Shown here: positions 9,301-16,202 of the stretch, piece after piece
Position numbering within the stretch: the first letter of the stretch is position 1
How the letters are laid out: every line of letters starts with the position of its first letter
From: Iocasia fonsfrigidae
Lineage (GTDB): Bacteria > Bacillota > Halanaerobiia > Halanaerobiales > DTU029
Direction: 5' to 3'
Length of the DNA: 64,000 bases
Assembly: GCF_017751145.1 (NCBI RefSeq)
Contig: NZ_CP046640.1
Span: 1,902,137 to 1,966,136, forward strand
The notes under the pieces: model-generated
What the model was told of the DNA's origin: nothing
The model's database searches: none
The model's input: only the letters and a program-made list of their open reading frames with translations
Translations under genes and position numbers: made by a program

Positions 9301-9988
9301 AGAATATCGATTTTCTATTAAGGAAAATACGCTATTAATTGAATTAAAGAACCACCATTCTATAAGAAAAGCCTGGGGAAATATGCAGTCAGTTAACTCT
9401 ATTTTAATAGAAAATTTTAAAAATGGGGATTATGGTTTGCGTTTGCCTTATGAGTACCTGGGAGATTATTGTGCACTGATGGTAGGTACCAGGGGAAGAG
9501 AAGAGATAGATGAAGGGCGAGATTACCATTTATATTCCCAGAAAAGCTACTGTGATATTAAGGATTATAAATTAAATGGACTTTACCCTGAGGGTATTAA
9601 TAATAATGGTGAAGACTGTTTTTCTAAACAATATATTTTTAATGAACTGAGATATAAACTTAGTAATGGAAAAGGTAACCTCTATATAGATGGTTTTAGG
9701 ATGGGTGATTTGGATATTGAGAAATTGGTCTATGAAGGAGAACTGAGTTTTCGTTACAGGTTTAAAAAGGGTTTATATACACTTGACTGTAGATTCAGGC
9801 AAAAACTTAATGAAAAAACATATCAGGTTGATGAACTGATAATTAACTATAGGGGAAGACTGAGGGATAATTATTTAGGTAAATGGAAACTGATCTTGAT
9901 AAAGAATTTTAAAAATGGTGATTACAATATTAAGTTACCCGGGGTAATTGTATCACATTTACCAGGTAGTAATTATATAGCATACTAG
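6365..9988 (+). CDS. Large LysM-domain protein with repeated FxNGDYG modules
   Basis: I do not recognise this 1207-aa protein as a whole. Residues 1-250 are mostly charged and helix-like. About 257-305 contains a hydrophobic stretch that could insert in a membrane. Two LysM domains follow at about 492-537 (KEGDTLEDIA) and 541-587 (KQGDSLSEIA). They are likely glycan-binding, or structural as in phage and injection baseplates. The C-terminal third has three copies of a beta-rich module ending in ILIENFKNGDYG-like motifs with F at residues 880, 1018 and 1182. A fourth copy lies in the next gene. There is no N-terminal signal peptide. The gene sits between a YD-repeat lipoprotein and a PAAR-like protein, 4 bp before the latter's annotated start. 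The context suggests a structural or carrier protein of a surface or injection apparatus. No enzymatic motif was seen. Confidence 0.72.
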   Translation: MIDDNVISNKKVEYERDRNDPNDSGKFYLEDEESGEKIELIDFDWVEGMGVNRNEKIAEATAQKYTTLFRLTDEQVRFDAAAGALEIAGRGMTYAEAYSNTAGALGENIANISVMALSSYTSLSLDYMYHDYFNDENDESEEPHPSNKVDLNEERVQKAADNLYLQTLLLIGGEFFNQAEQYAQEALVKKYSSPDTIANLIKERGSDGLKSAKAIKTLMSEYFCNWGPAIIKLAPKVKHGGFATAGEYLAALNRELMLNRISCRVNMILLCLGVTLMKTEHPLAALLGAAVLVSAQPVSMGVRKAAEHKLKEKENNSAQIDETKQTDIWDEVLDTVFEEFKKQFNLVELFNGVSQMYLLCDLHTDDPRIAEFEIDAPGGIEGFEILWRGNVKSLANLDFKCLAKHEGIGDVSEFTNKIKGLSACYGTVESIGGMMNRKFEKKGNEAINQLDEDFVAFFDHRGIKSADVMRRIITDIFQKWEWDPYEHSYKEVIVKEGDTLEDIAHDHFISCEALRKANNLHENQNIKERATLKIPPLTKVPYEIKQGDSLSEIAVEYDTDVATLKRLNNLEGGTIYTGDILLVPFEIDWAYEDRRWTSFKNPEFNITPRLTHKKKTKDIMDKHNFLFLPGYTVPEVKDHLKVINKHFPERYLKFLLEQGINVGIDTRGRVPFHQVRHISIIDRQADKFGIGLRYADKSYKKILELSHNEFFIKEELNDKLFSKIDKNFEYDYLIFKDPDVLLPHVFFKKNHDRLYGSLGKNKEELTSPEDPYQFTAGFGEEKNYKKSNGMGVIKLNGHTIGENIRFLRKTRGQLKEEYEENIYKEGTKKLMLKVNYTFTPHGKLDFNSLFDLYDKTELIIKYGSPGDGPAIANILEIDDFQNGDYGIKLPRYHLISGTLYARQYNQYINNEMINCVGDNIKINLSSGKIYNYKLNKEDGEKIYNMAKGIIMGDRPIGQDIKLIKETEEGILEYRDDDQVEYRFSIKENTLLIELKNHHSIRKAWGNMQSVNSILIENFKNGDYGLRLPYEYLGDYCALMVGTRGREEIDEGRDYHLYSQKSYCDIKDYKLNGLYPEGINNNGEDCFSKQYIFNELRYKLSNGKGNLYIDGFRMGDLDIEKLVYEGELSFRYRFKKGLYTLDCRFRQKLNEKTYQVDELIINYRGRLRDNYLGKWKLILIKNFKNGDYNIKLPGVIVSHLPGSNYIAY

Positions 9989-9992
9989 GGAG

Positions 9993-10955
9993 GTGATTGA
10001 GATTAATAAATATTTTGAATTTGATTTAGAAAATACTAGGGATTTTCTAAATGATGAGGAAAAAGAAAACAGAGAGGGAAAATTAAAGCTTGGTGATAAT
10101 TTTATTGGGAAGGAAATTAAAAGTAGTAATAAGGAATTATTTGATTGTGAGGATTGTTATGGTAACAAATATGTTTTAAAGGATAATAGTGATTTGCATA
10201 TCTATAGCAGTAGCAAATCAGGTTCTCAAATACATACATTGTTAATTCATAAGTTTGAGGATGGTGATTATGGCTTATGGTTGACTAAACAGGCCCCATA
10301 TTATTATGAAGATGGAAAGATAGTAAATTATTTTACTACTGAGGAAGCTACAGTGGGAGAGATAACTGCTATTAATAAAAATAAATATCTTCAGGAAGAG
10401 AATAGGATTATGGATGATTTTCTTTGGATTTATGCAGGTGATGATATAATATTTCCCAGTGAAGTTGAGGAACAACAGGTTAAACAGGGTGAAGGGAATA
10501 GTGATGGTGTTGGTAGTGAAGCTGGTATAGTAGCTGCTGGGGGAGCTGTCGATACAAAGAATGGAGAAGAAGGAGAAAATAAAAAGGGAAAGGATTCTAT
10601 TGTTGATATTGGAAAAGATGGTAAGTTATATGTTTGTCATGGTGCTATCTTAAAATGTAGTAAAGGAACTGTCCCGTGTACACTTAATGTAATCGATAAA
10701 CATCAAGTATATCTTAAGAGTAAACCTATAGCAACTGTTGATGATAGTAAACCTGTCAATATATCAAGTTTTGCTACCTGTAAAAGGCATGATTCTCCTC
10801 CATGTACACCAAAACTAAGTGGAAAATGGAAGGGTGGGAAAGAAAGTGTCTTAGTTCATGGTGTTCCTGTTTTACTGAAAACTTCAACTATTAAGTGTGC
10901 TTATGGGGGAACAATAACGATAATTAACCCTGGCCAGGGTCTTGTCAGTGAGTAA
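9993..10955 (+). CDS. DUF4280-type PAAR-like protein with N-terminal FxNGDYG module
   Basis: This 320-aa protein has two parts. Residues 1-120 are one more copy of the module in the preceding LysM protein (FEDGDYG at 88-94). Residues 155-205 are a Gly/Glu/Lys-rich linker. Residues 213-316 match the DUF4280 PAAR-like family: CHGAILKC, a TLNV block, VLVHGVPVL, KCAYGGTI and a closing INPGQ, with cysteines at 215, 222, 229, 263, 271 and 302. PAAR-like proteins cap the spike of type VI and related contractile injectors. No sheath, tube or VgrG gene is in the window. The start is odd: the only classical in-frame start, GTG 9993, overlaps its own GGGAGGTGAT ribosome site. An ATT at 10002 would be better spaced. 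A terminator follows. Confidence 0.8.
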   Translation: MIEINKYFEFDLENTRDFLNDEEKENREGKLKLGDNFIGKEIKSSNKELFDCEDCYGNKYVLKDNSDLHIYSSSKSGSQIHTLLIHKFEDGDYGLWLTKQAPYYYEDGKIVNYFTTEEATVGEITAINKNKYLQEENRIMDDFLWIYAGDDIIFPSEVEEQQVKQGEGNSDGVGSEAGIVAAGGAVDTKNGEEGENKKGKDSIVDIGKDGKLYVCHGAILKCSKGTVPCTLNVIDKHQVYLKSKPIATVDDSKPVNISSFATCKRHDSPPCTPKLSGKWKGGKESVLVHGVPVLLKTSTIKCAYGGTITIINPGQGLVSE

Positions 10956-10962
10956 TTAAGGA

Positions 10963-10997
10963 AGAAACCTGATATTTATAGATGGGTTTCTTTTTTG
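10963..10997 (+). terminator. Terminator of the PAAR-like cassette
   Basis: GAAACC and GGTTTC arms enclose a ~15-nt A/T-rich loop and are followed by six or more T residues, 8 bp after the stop codon. Confidence 0.7.
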
Positions 10998-11014
10998 TTA
11001 ATGTGGGATTGTCC

Positions 11015-11043
11015 TTGACTGATAAAGGGTATTAATATATAAT
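11015..11043 (+). promoter_or_regulatory. Strong sigma-A-type promoter for isocitrate dehydrogenase
   Basis: TTGACT (11015-11020) and TATAAT (11038-11043) are separated by exactly 17 bp. It lies about 150 bp upstream of the start codon, giving a leader of roughly 140 nt. That leader contains a GATCAC...GTGATC inverted repeat at 11133-11153. Confidence 0.75.
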
Positions 11044-11132
11044 GTATTAAAATCTAGTTATATTGTAATCTTACTTTAAAAGTTGATTTACATAATACAA
11101 AGGACTAAAAGTCTTATTAATATTGGAGTTGG

Positions 11133-11153
11133 GATCACTATTTTGAGGTGATC
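11133..11153. promoter_or_regulatory. GATCAC/GTGATC inverted repeat in the icd leader
   Basis: Six-bp perfect arms (11133-11138 and 11148-11153) flank a 9-nt spacer, about 40 bp before the start codon and upstream of its ribosome site. It could be an operator or an RNA hairpin. No known consensus was recognised. Confidence 0.25.
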
Positions 11154-11190
11154 TGCCAATAAATAATTGATATATTAGGGGGCTATATTT

Positions 11191-12387
11191 ATGGAGAAGT
11201 CAGTTGTAGAGAAGGCGAAAGCACATTTTGCTGCATTGATTGAGGATCAATTTGAAAGAATTGAGCAGATGAAAACTGTCAAGGATTTTGTTGATTATGA
11301 TAATCTGGACAAAATAATAATTGGTGTTGTTGGTGGTGATGGTATTGGACCATTTATTACTAAACAGGCTCAGCGTGTTCTGGAGTTTTTACTAAAAGAG
11401 GATGTAAAAAAGGGTAGGGTTGAATTTAAAGTAATAGATGGTTTGACTATTGAAAACCGTGCTAAGTGTAAACAGGCTATACCTGATGATATTTTAGAAG
11501 AGCTTAAAAAATGTCATGTAATTTTAAAGGGGCCGACTACTACCCCGAGGGCAGGTGACCAGTGGCCTAATATAGAAAGTGCTAATGTTGCTATGAGAAA
11601 AGAACTGGATCTCTTTGCTAATGTACGTCCGGTTAAAGTCCCTGAGGAAAATATCGATTGGATTTTCTTCCGCGAAAATACAGAAGGCGCTTATGCCCTG
11701 GGGAGTGATGGTATAAGGGTAAATGATGACCTGGCTGTAGATTTTACTGTTGCTACTTATGAGGGGTCATATAGGATTATTAAGGCAGCCTTTGATTATG
11801 CTAAAAAAAGCGGTATGAATAAGGTTACTGTAGTTACTAAGGCAAATGTTGTTAAAACTACTGATGGTTTATTTTTAGATATTGCTAAAGATATTTCTAA
11901 AGACTACCCGGAAGTTGAGTGGGATGACTGGTATATAGACATTATGACTGCAAAATTAGTTGATGAAAAACGCAGGAGTCAGTTTAAAGTAATGGTGCTT
12001 CCTAATTTATATGGAGATATTTTGACTGATGAAGCCGCTGAATTTCAAGGTGGGGTTGGTACTGCTGGTAGTGCTAATCTTGGTAAAAAATATGCGATGT
12101 TTGAGGCGATTCATGGCTCTGCACCAAGAATGGTAAAAGAAGGTAGGGCTAAATACGCTGACCCCAGTAGTATAATCAGGGCAGCCGGGATGTTGCTTGA
12201 CCATATTGGATATACAGATAAAGCACATAGACTACAAATGGCGCTTGATATTTGTGGTGATTATGAAAAGAAATTAGTACTAACAGGTAGGGATAATGGT
12301 GCTACCGGTGCTGAGTTTGCTGATTATCTTATGGAAACAATTAGAGATGATAATATAGAGAATAAATGGAAAGAGTTTACTGATTAA
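11191..12387 (+). CDS. icd: Isocitrate dehydrogenase (isocitrate/isopropylmalate dehydrogenase family)
   Basis: This 398-aa cytosolic enzyme oxidatively decarboxylates isocitrate to 2-oxoglutarate with NAD(P)+. Visible are VGGDGIGP near residue 47, the substrate loop ESANVAMRK with S130, N132 and R136, R146, FRENTEGAY with R161 and Y168, the metal-binding NLYGDILTDEAA region, and EAIHGSAPR in the cofactor loop. The SxN pattern favours isocitrate over isopropylmalate. NADP or NAD preference cannot be read safely. The start is ATG 11191 after an AGGGGG site. It is a single gene with its own promoter. Citrate synthase lies at 27.9 kb and glutamate dehydrogenase at 25.2 kb, consistent with a citrate-to-glutamate branch. 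Confidence 0.88.
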   Translation: MEKSVVEKAKAHFAALIEDQFERIEQMKTVKDFVDYDNLDKIIIGVVGGDGIGPFITKQAQRVLEFLLKEDVKKGRVEFKVIDGLTIENRAKCKQAIPDDILEELKKCHVILKGPTTTPRAGDQWPNIESANVAMRKELDLFANVRPVKVPEENIDWIFFRENTEGAYALGSDGIRVNDDLAVDFTVATYEGSYRIIKAAFDYAKKSGMNKVTVVTKANVVKTTDGLFLDIAKDISKDYPEVEWDDWYIDIMTAKLVDEKRRSQFKVMVLPNLYGDILTDEAAEFQGGVGTAGSANLGKKYAMFEAIHGSAPRMVKEGRAKYADPSSIIRAAGMLLDHIGYTDKAHRLQMALDICGDYEKKLVLTGRDNGATGAEFADYLMETIRDDNIENKWKEFTD

Positions 12388-12407
12388 TAAGGTTTAATTT
12401 ATTATAG

Positions 12408-12580
12408 GGCAAAGTTGAGCCTGGTAGGGGTTTGTTTGGTGATAAACTGAACATATCTTTGCCAGGTTTATTAATACTCTTTAATTCCTTGAATTTAATA
12501 TTTATATATGATATAATTATATAGAAATACTTATACATAAAAAAATTAACCCCACATAGGTTCACGTGTGAGGCTTAATT
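12408..12580. other. Intergenic hairpins after icd
   Basis: GGCAAAG (12408-12414) pairs with CTTTGCC (12457-12463) around an inner GTTT/AAAC stem. A second imperfect hairpin near 12543-12580 pairs AATTAA and CCACA with TGTG and TTAATT. Either could end the icd transcript or act in the leader of the next operon. Neither has a clean T-run, so I do not call a terminator. Confidence 0.3.
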
Positions 12581-12675
12581 ATTCTTATAATTATGAAAAA
12601 TTTGTAAATAATGCATATAAAATCTAAATATATAGAGGTGATTTATAAAAGGTAATTTTTAAGGGGGTAATTATT

Positions 12676-13860
12676 TTGGAGAAATTTGCTGTGTTGGGAG
12701 CAGGAAACGGTGGTCAGGCTATGGCTGCATATCTTGCATTAAATGGGTGTAAGGTTAATCTTTATAATCGAAGTAGGGAAAGACTGGAACCAATTATTAA
12801 GAAGGGTGGTATATTTCTTAGTGGTATCTACCAGGGCTTTGGCAGATTAAATAAAATTACCGATAACATAGAAGAGGCCCTTAGTGGTACTGATATAATC
12901 ATGGTTGTTACACCTGCTGTTGCCCATAGATATCTGGCAGAAAAAATGAGTCCTTATCTTAGGGATGGACAGAAAATAATTCTTAATCCAGGTCGGACCG
13001 GTGGTACCTTAGAATTTTATAATATTTTAAAATCTAATAATTGTAATGCTGATCTTATTATATCTGAAACCCAGACATTTTTGTATGCCAGTCGTGTTGT
13101 AGGACCAGCCCGGGCAAAGATATTTGGTGTGAAAAACAGGGTTGCCATAGCAGCCTTTCCAAGTAATAGAACAAGGGAAATTATTGATAAACTTTATAAA
13201 ATTTTACCTCAATTTTCACCAGTAGAAAATGTGATGAAAACAAGTTTAGATAATATAGGGTCTATCTTTCACCCGGCCCCTACATTACTTAATATGGCCT
13301 GGATTGAATCTACTGATGGTAATTTCTCATATTATCAACAGGGTATTTCACCAGCTATAAGTAAGATAATGGAAAAAATGGATCAGGAGAGAATGAATGT
13401 GGCTGAGTCACTGGGTATAAGCCCTATTAGTGCCTTAGACTGGCTGCGAATGTCCTATGGGGCAAGGGGGAAGAGTTTGTATGAATTACTACAGAATAAT
13501 AAGCAGTATGAAGGGATAGGGGCTCCAGAGGAGATTAAACATAGATATATATTTGAGGATGTTCCTATGGGTCTTGTTCCAATTTCTTCACTGGCTAATT
13601 ATTTTGGTATAAGTACACCTACCATAGATATGATTATAGAGCTGGCAAATCTTGTTTATGATACTGATTTTAGGAAAATAGGCAGGACTGTTAAGTCTTT
13701 AGGTTTGCTTGGTTTGAATAAAAAAGAGATAATTGACCTGGTGAATAAAGGTAACATCAGTAATGTTGAGGTACATCCAAAACTGCGTAGGACTTTATAT
13801 AAGGGTCTAGATAATATAATTTACGGTCAATTTGCAGAATACCAGAAAGAGGTTGAATGA
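12676..13860 (+). CDS. NAD/NADP octopine/nopaline (opine) dehydrogenase family protein
   Basis: This 394-aa protein begins with a Rossmann dinucleotide motif GAGNGGQA (residues 8-15). It has a C-terminal helical domain of the octopine/nopaline dehydrogenase type, with the conserved SIFHPAP block placing the likely catalytic His at 199. Family members reductively join an amino acid and a 2-oxo acid, or run the reverse. The substrate here is unknown. The start is TTG 12676, 6 bp after AGGGGG. The stop codon lies just before the TTG start of a B12-binding protein, and a Crp/Fnr regulator follows, so the three form an operon. That pairing with a B12 protein is unusual for opine dehydrogenases and suggests a dedicated amino-acid pathway. 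Confidence 0.8.
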   Translation: MEKFAVLGAGNGGQAMAAYLALNGCKVNLYNRSRERLEPIIKKGGIFLSGIYQGFGRLNKITDNIEEALSGTDIIMVVTPAVAHRYLAEKMSPYLRDGQKIILNPGRTGGTLEFYNILKSNNCNADLIISETQTFLYASRVVGPARAKIFGVKNRVAIAAFPSNRTREIIDKLYKILPQFSPVENVMKTSLDNIGSIFHPAPTLLNMAWIESTDGNFSYYQQGISPAISKIMEKMDQERMNVAESLGISPISALDWLRMSYGARGKSLYELLQNNKQYEGIGAPEEIKHRYIFEDVPMGLVPISSLANYFGISTPTIDMIIELANLVYDTDFRKIGRTVKSLGLLGLNKKEIIDLVNKGNISNVEVHPKLRRTLYKGLDNIIYGQFAEYQKEVE

Positions 13861-13861
13861 A

Positions 13862-15514
13862 TTGAAAAAACTAATAATTGGTGCTTCTGTTGGTAATTGT
13901 GTTCATGTTGCTGGAGTTTTAAATTTTTTGCGACTTGCAGAAGAACACGGCTATCGAGCCAAATTTCTGGGGCCGGCTATTTCTATTAATTATTTGCTTA
14001 ATGCTGTCGAGGAAGCCTCACCAGATATGGTAGCTGTAGGTTACAGGTTGACCCCTGAAACAGCTTATAAAATATTAAAGAGATTAAAAGATTCTGTGGA
14101 AGAAAGGGGTCTAAGTTCTTACAAATTTGTTTTTGGAGGAACCCTACCAGTTGCTCGTAAGGCTCAAGAGGTAGGGTTTTTTGATGCAGTCTTTAGTGGT
14201 CAGGAAGAAATAGAAGAAATTATTGCCTATCTTGAAGGCAAGTCACTTAGTGATCGAGATATTTCTTATGGGAAAAACCTCCTGAATAGAATAGCTCTTA
14301 AAAAACCTTATCCTTTATTAAGACATCACTTTGGTTTGCCCTCTGTAGATGAAACGGTAGATGGTATTAAAGAAATAGCTAAGAGTAAGGTTCTGGACAT
14401 AATATCTCTAGGGCCTGATCAAAATGCCCAGCAGTCTTTTTTTAGGCCTACCGATATGGATGAAGATGAGAAAGGTGCTGGTGGGGTTCCGATCCGGACA
14501 AAAGAAGATTTAATAAGGCTCTATGATGCCAGTAGAACAGGGAATTATCCTTTGATGAGGTGTTATAGTGGGACAAGGGATGTCTTTCAAATGGCAGATC
14601 TTTTGCTCGATACGATAAATAACGCCTGGTGTGCTGTTCCCCTTTCATGGTATAATAAGCTTGATGGACGTGGTCCAAGGGGGTTACTAGCATCAATCAA
14701 GGAAAATCAGTTATTGATGAAATGGCATGGTGAGAGGAATATACCTGTTGAGGTTAATGAATCACATCACTGGAGTTTGCGTGATGCCCATGATACCATT
14801 GCTGTAGTAATGGCTTATTTAGCTGCTTATAATGCTAGAAAAATGGGAGTAAAAACATATATTGCTCAATATATGTTTAATACTCCTAATGGAACAAGTG
14901 CGGATATGGATATTGCGAAAATGATGGCTAAAAAAGAGTTAATTGAAAATCTTAAAGGAGAAAATTTTCAGGTTTTAACACAGGTTAGGGCTGGTTTAAG
15001 TAGTTTTCCAGCACAGCCTGATAGGGCTAAAGGTCAATTGGCTTATGCTACTTTTTTAGGGATGTCTTTAAGACCAGATATTGTCCATGTTGTTGCCTAC
15101 TCAGAAGCTGATCATGCTGCTTGGAGTAGTGATGTTATTGAAAGCTGCCAAATTGCCCGTCAGGTAATAAATAATTTAGTGTATAATTATCCTGATATAA
15201 GTCATGATCCAGGAATCATTAAACGAAAACAAAAATTATTATCTGAAAGTAGGGTGTTATTAAATCATATAAAAAATTTAGCTGATAATGGTGTTGCTGA
15301 TCCCTGGTCTGACCCTGTAACTCTTACCCGGGCAATTAAATCTGGCCTTATTGATGCACCACACTTAAAAGGTAATTCTGAAGGGGTTGGTTTACTTAAG
15401 ACTAAGATAGTAAATGGAGCCTGTTATGCCTATGATTACAAGAAAAATAAGATACTTAGTGAATTAGATAGAATCGAACAATTAAAGGGGGTTTCAAGCA
15501 ATGGATACTTATGA
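13862..15514 (+). CDS. Cobalamin-binding-domain protein with mutase-like C-terminal region
   Basis: This 550-aa protein starts at TTG 13862, preceded by GAGG at 13849-13852 and 1 bp after the stop of the opine dehydrogenase gene. Residues 1-100 resemble a B12-binding Rossmann domain: IIGASVGNCVHVAG, then FLGPAI and AVGYRLTPE. The usual DxHxxG motif is here C13-V-H15-V-A-G18, so the His ligand is kept and the Asp is replaced. Residues ~110-430 look like an alpha/beta barrel, with GRGPRGL, NESHHW and RDAHD blocks and DPWSDP near the C-terminus. Glutamate mutase or aminomutase-like proteins are the nearest idea. No precise family is claimed. It shares a transcription unit with a Crp/Fnr regulator, whose start overlaps it by 14 bp. 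Confidence 0.62.
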   Translation: MKKLIIGASVGNCVHVAGVLNFLRLAEEHGYRAKFLGPAISINYLLNAVEEASPDMVAVGYRLTPETAYKILKRLKDSVEERGLSSYKFVFGGTLPVARKAQEVGFFDAVFSGQEEIEEIIAYLEGKSLSDRDISYGKNLLNRIALKKPYPLLRHHFGLPSVDETVDGIKEIAKSKVLDIISLGPDQNAQQSFFRPTDMDEDEKGAGGVPIRTKEDLIRLYDASRTGNYPLMRCYSGTRDVFQMADLLLDTINNAWCAVPLSWYNKLDGRGPRGLLASIKENQLLMKWHGERNIPVEVNESHHWSLRDAHDTIAVVMAYLAAYNARKMGVKTYIAQYMFNTPNGTSADMDIAKMMAKKELIENLKGENFQVLTQVRAGLSSFPAQPDRAKGQLAYATFLGMSLRPDIVHVVAYSEADHAAWSSDVIESCQIARQVINNLVYNYPDISHDPGIIKRKQKLLSESRVLLNHIKNLADNGVADPWSDPVTLTRAIKSGLIDAPHLKGNSEGVGLLKTKIVNGACYAYDYKKNKILSELDRIEQLKGVSSNGYL

Positions 15515-16172
15515 GCCATTTTTAAGGAATTTTATCCTCTTTTCTGAGATGAGTGATAGTGATCTTATTGCAATCAGCGCTCTACTGGAGAGTAGTAGTT
15601 CCCACAATGGAGAAATAATCTTTATGCAGGGTGATATAGGGAATAATGTTTATTTCATAAAAAAGGGTAAGGTTAAGGCTGTAAGAAACAACGTAAATGG
15701 TGATGAACAGATACTCGAAATACTTCAGCCAGGTGATGTTTTTGGGGAAGTAGTTTTATTTGGTATAGATGAATACCCTGCTACTGCTATCGCCCTTGAT
15801 GAAGTGGAACTTGTCTTTTTATCAAAAACGAGATTTAAAGAATATTTTACTGCCAATCCACAGATAGCCTGGGGGATGTTAAGGGTCATGGCTAAAAAAT
15901 TGTACAGAGCGCAGAGAAAAATAGAGAACCTGGGATTAAAAGACACCCGGGCCAGGGTGGCTACCTTAATTATTGATATGTTGATTGACTTTGGGGAGAC
16001 AGAAAATGAATTAGTACTGGACATCAATAGGCAGGAAATGGCAAATTATATTGGGACCAGCAGAGAGACTGTTAGCAGGGTCTTAAGTGATTTTAAAAAT
16101 GAAGATATTATAGAGGTTAATGGCAATAGGATATTTATCAAAGATTTTAGTGCTTTAAAGGAATGGACATAA
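15501..16172 (+). CDS. Crp/Fnr family transcriptional regulator
   Basis: This 223-aa protein has an N-terminal cyclic-nucleotide-binding-type beta roll (about residues 10-125, with GDIGNNVYFI and GDVFGEVVLF). A long dimerisation helix follows, then a C-terminal winged HTH in which RQEMANYIGTSRETVSRVL is the recognition segment. There are no N-terminal cysteines for an Fe-S cluster, so it is not a classical Fnr. The effector is unknown. ATG 15501 is preceded by AAAGGGGG. The reading frame overlaps the upstream B12-protein gene by 14 bp, implying translational coupling and a role in controlling that operon. A site in the 12.6-kb promoter region was searched for but not convincingly found. Confidence 0.88.
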   Translation: MDTYEPFLRNFILFSEMSDSDLIAISALLESSSSHNGEIIFMQGDIGNNVYFIKKGKVKAVRNNVNGDEQILEILQPGDVFGEVVLFGIDEYPATAIALDEVELVFLSKTRFKEYFTANPQIAWGMLRVMAKKLYRAQRKIENLGLKDTRARVATLIIDMLIDFGETENELVLDINRQEMANYIGTSRETVSRVLSDFKNEDIIEVNGNRIFIKDFSALKEWT

Positions 16173-16202
16173 GCCTGTTGGGTAATAGTATAAATTTAAG
16201 GG

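Noticed and set aside
12540-12575. Possible Crp-type site before the opine dehydrogenase operon
   Set aside because: The CACA...TGTG hairpin has the wrong half-site order and spacing for a Crp/Fnr site.
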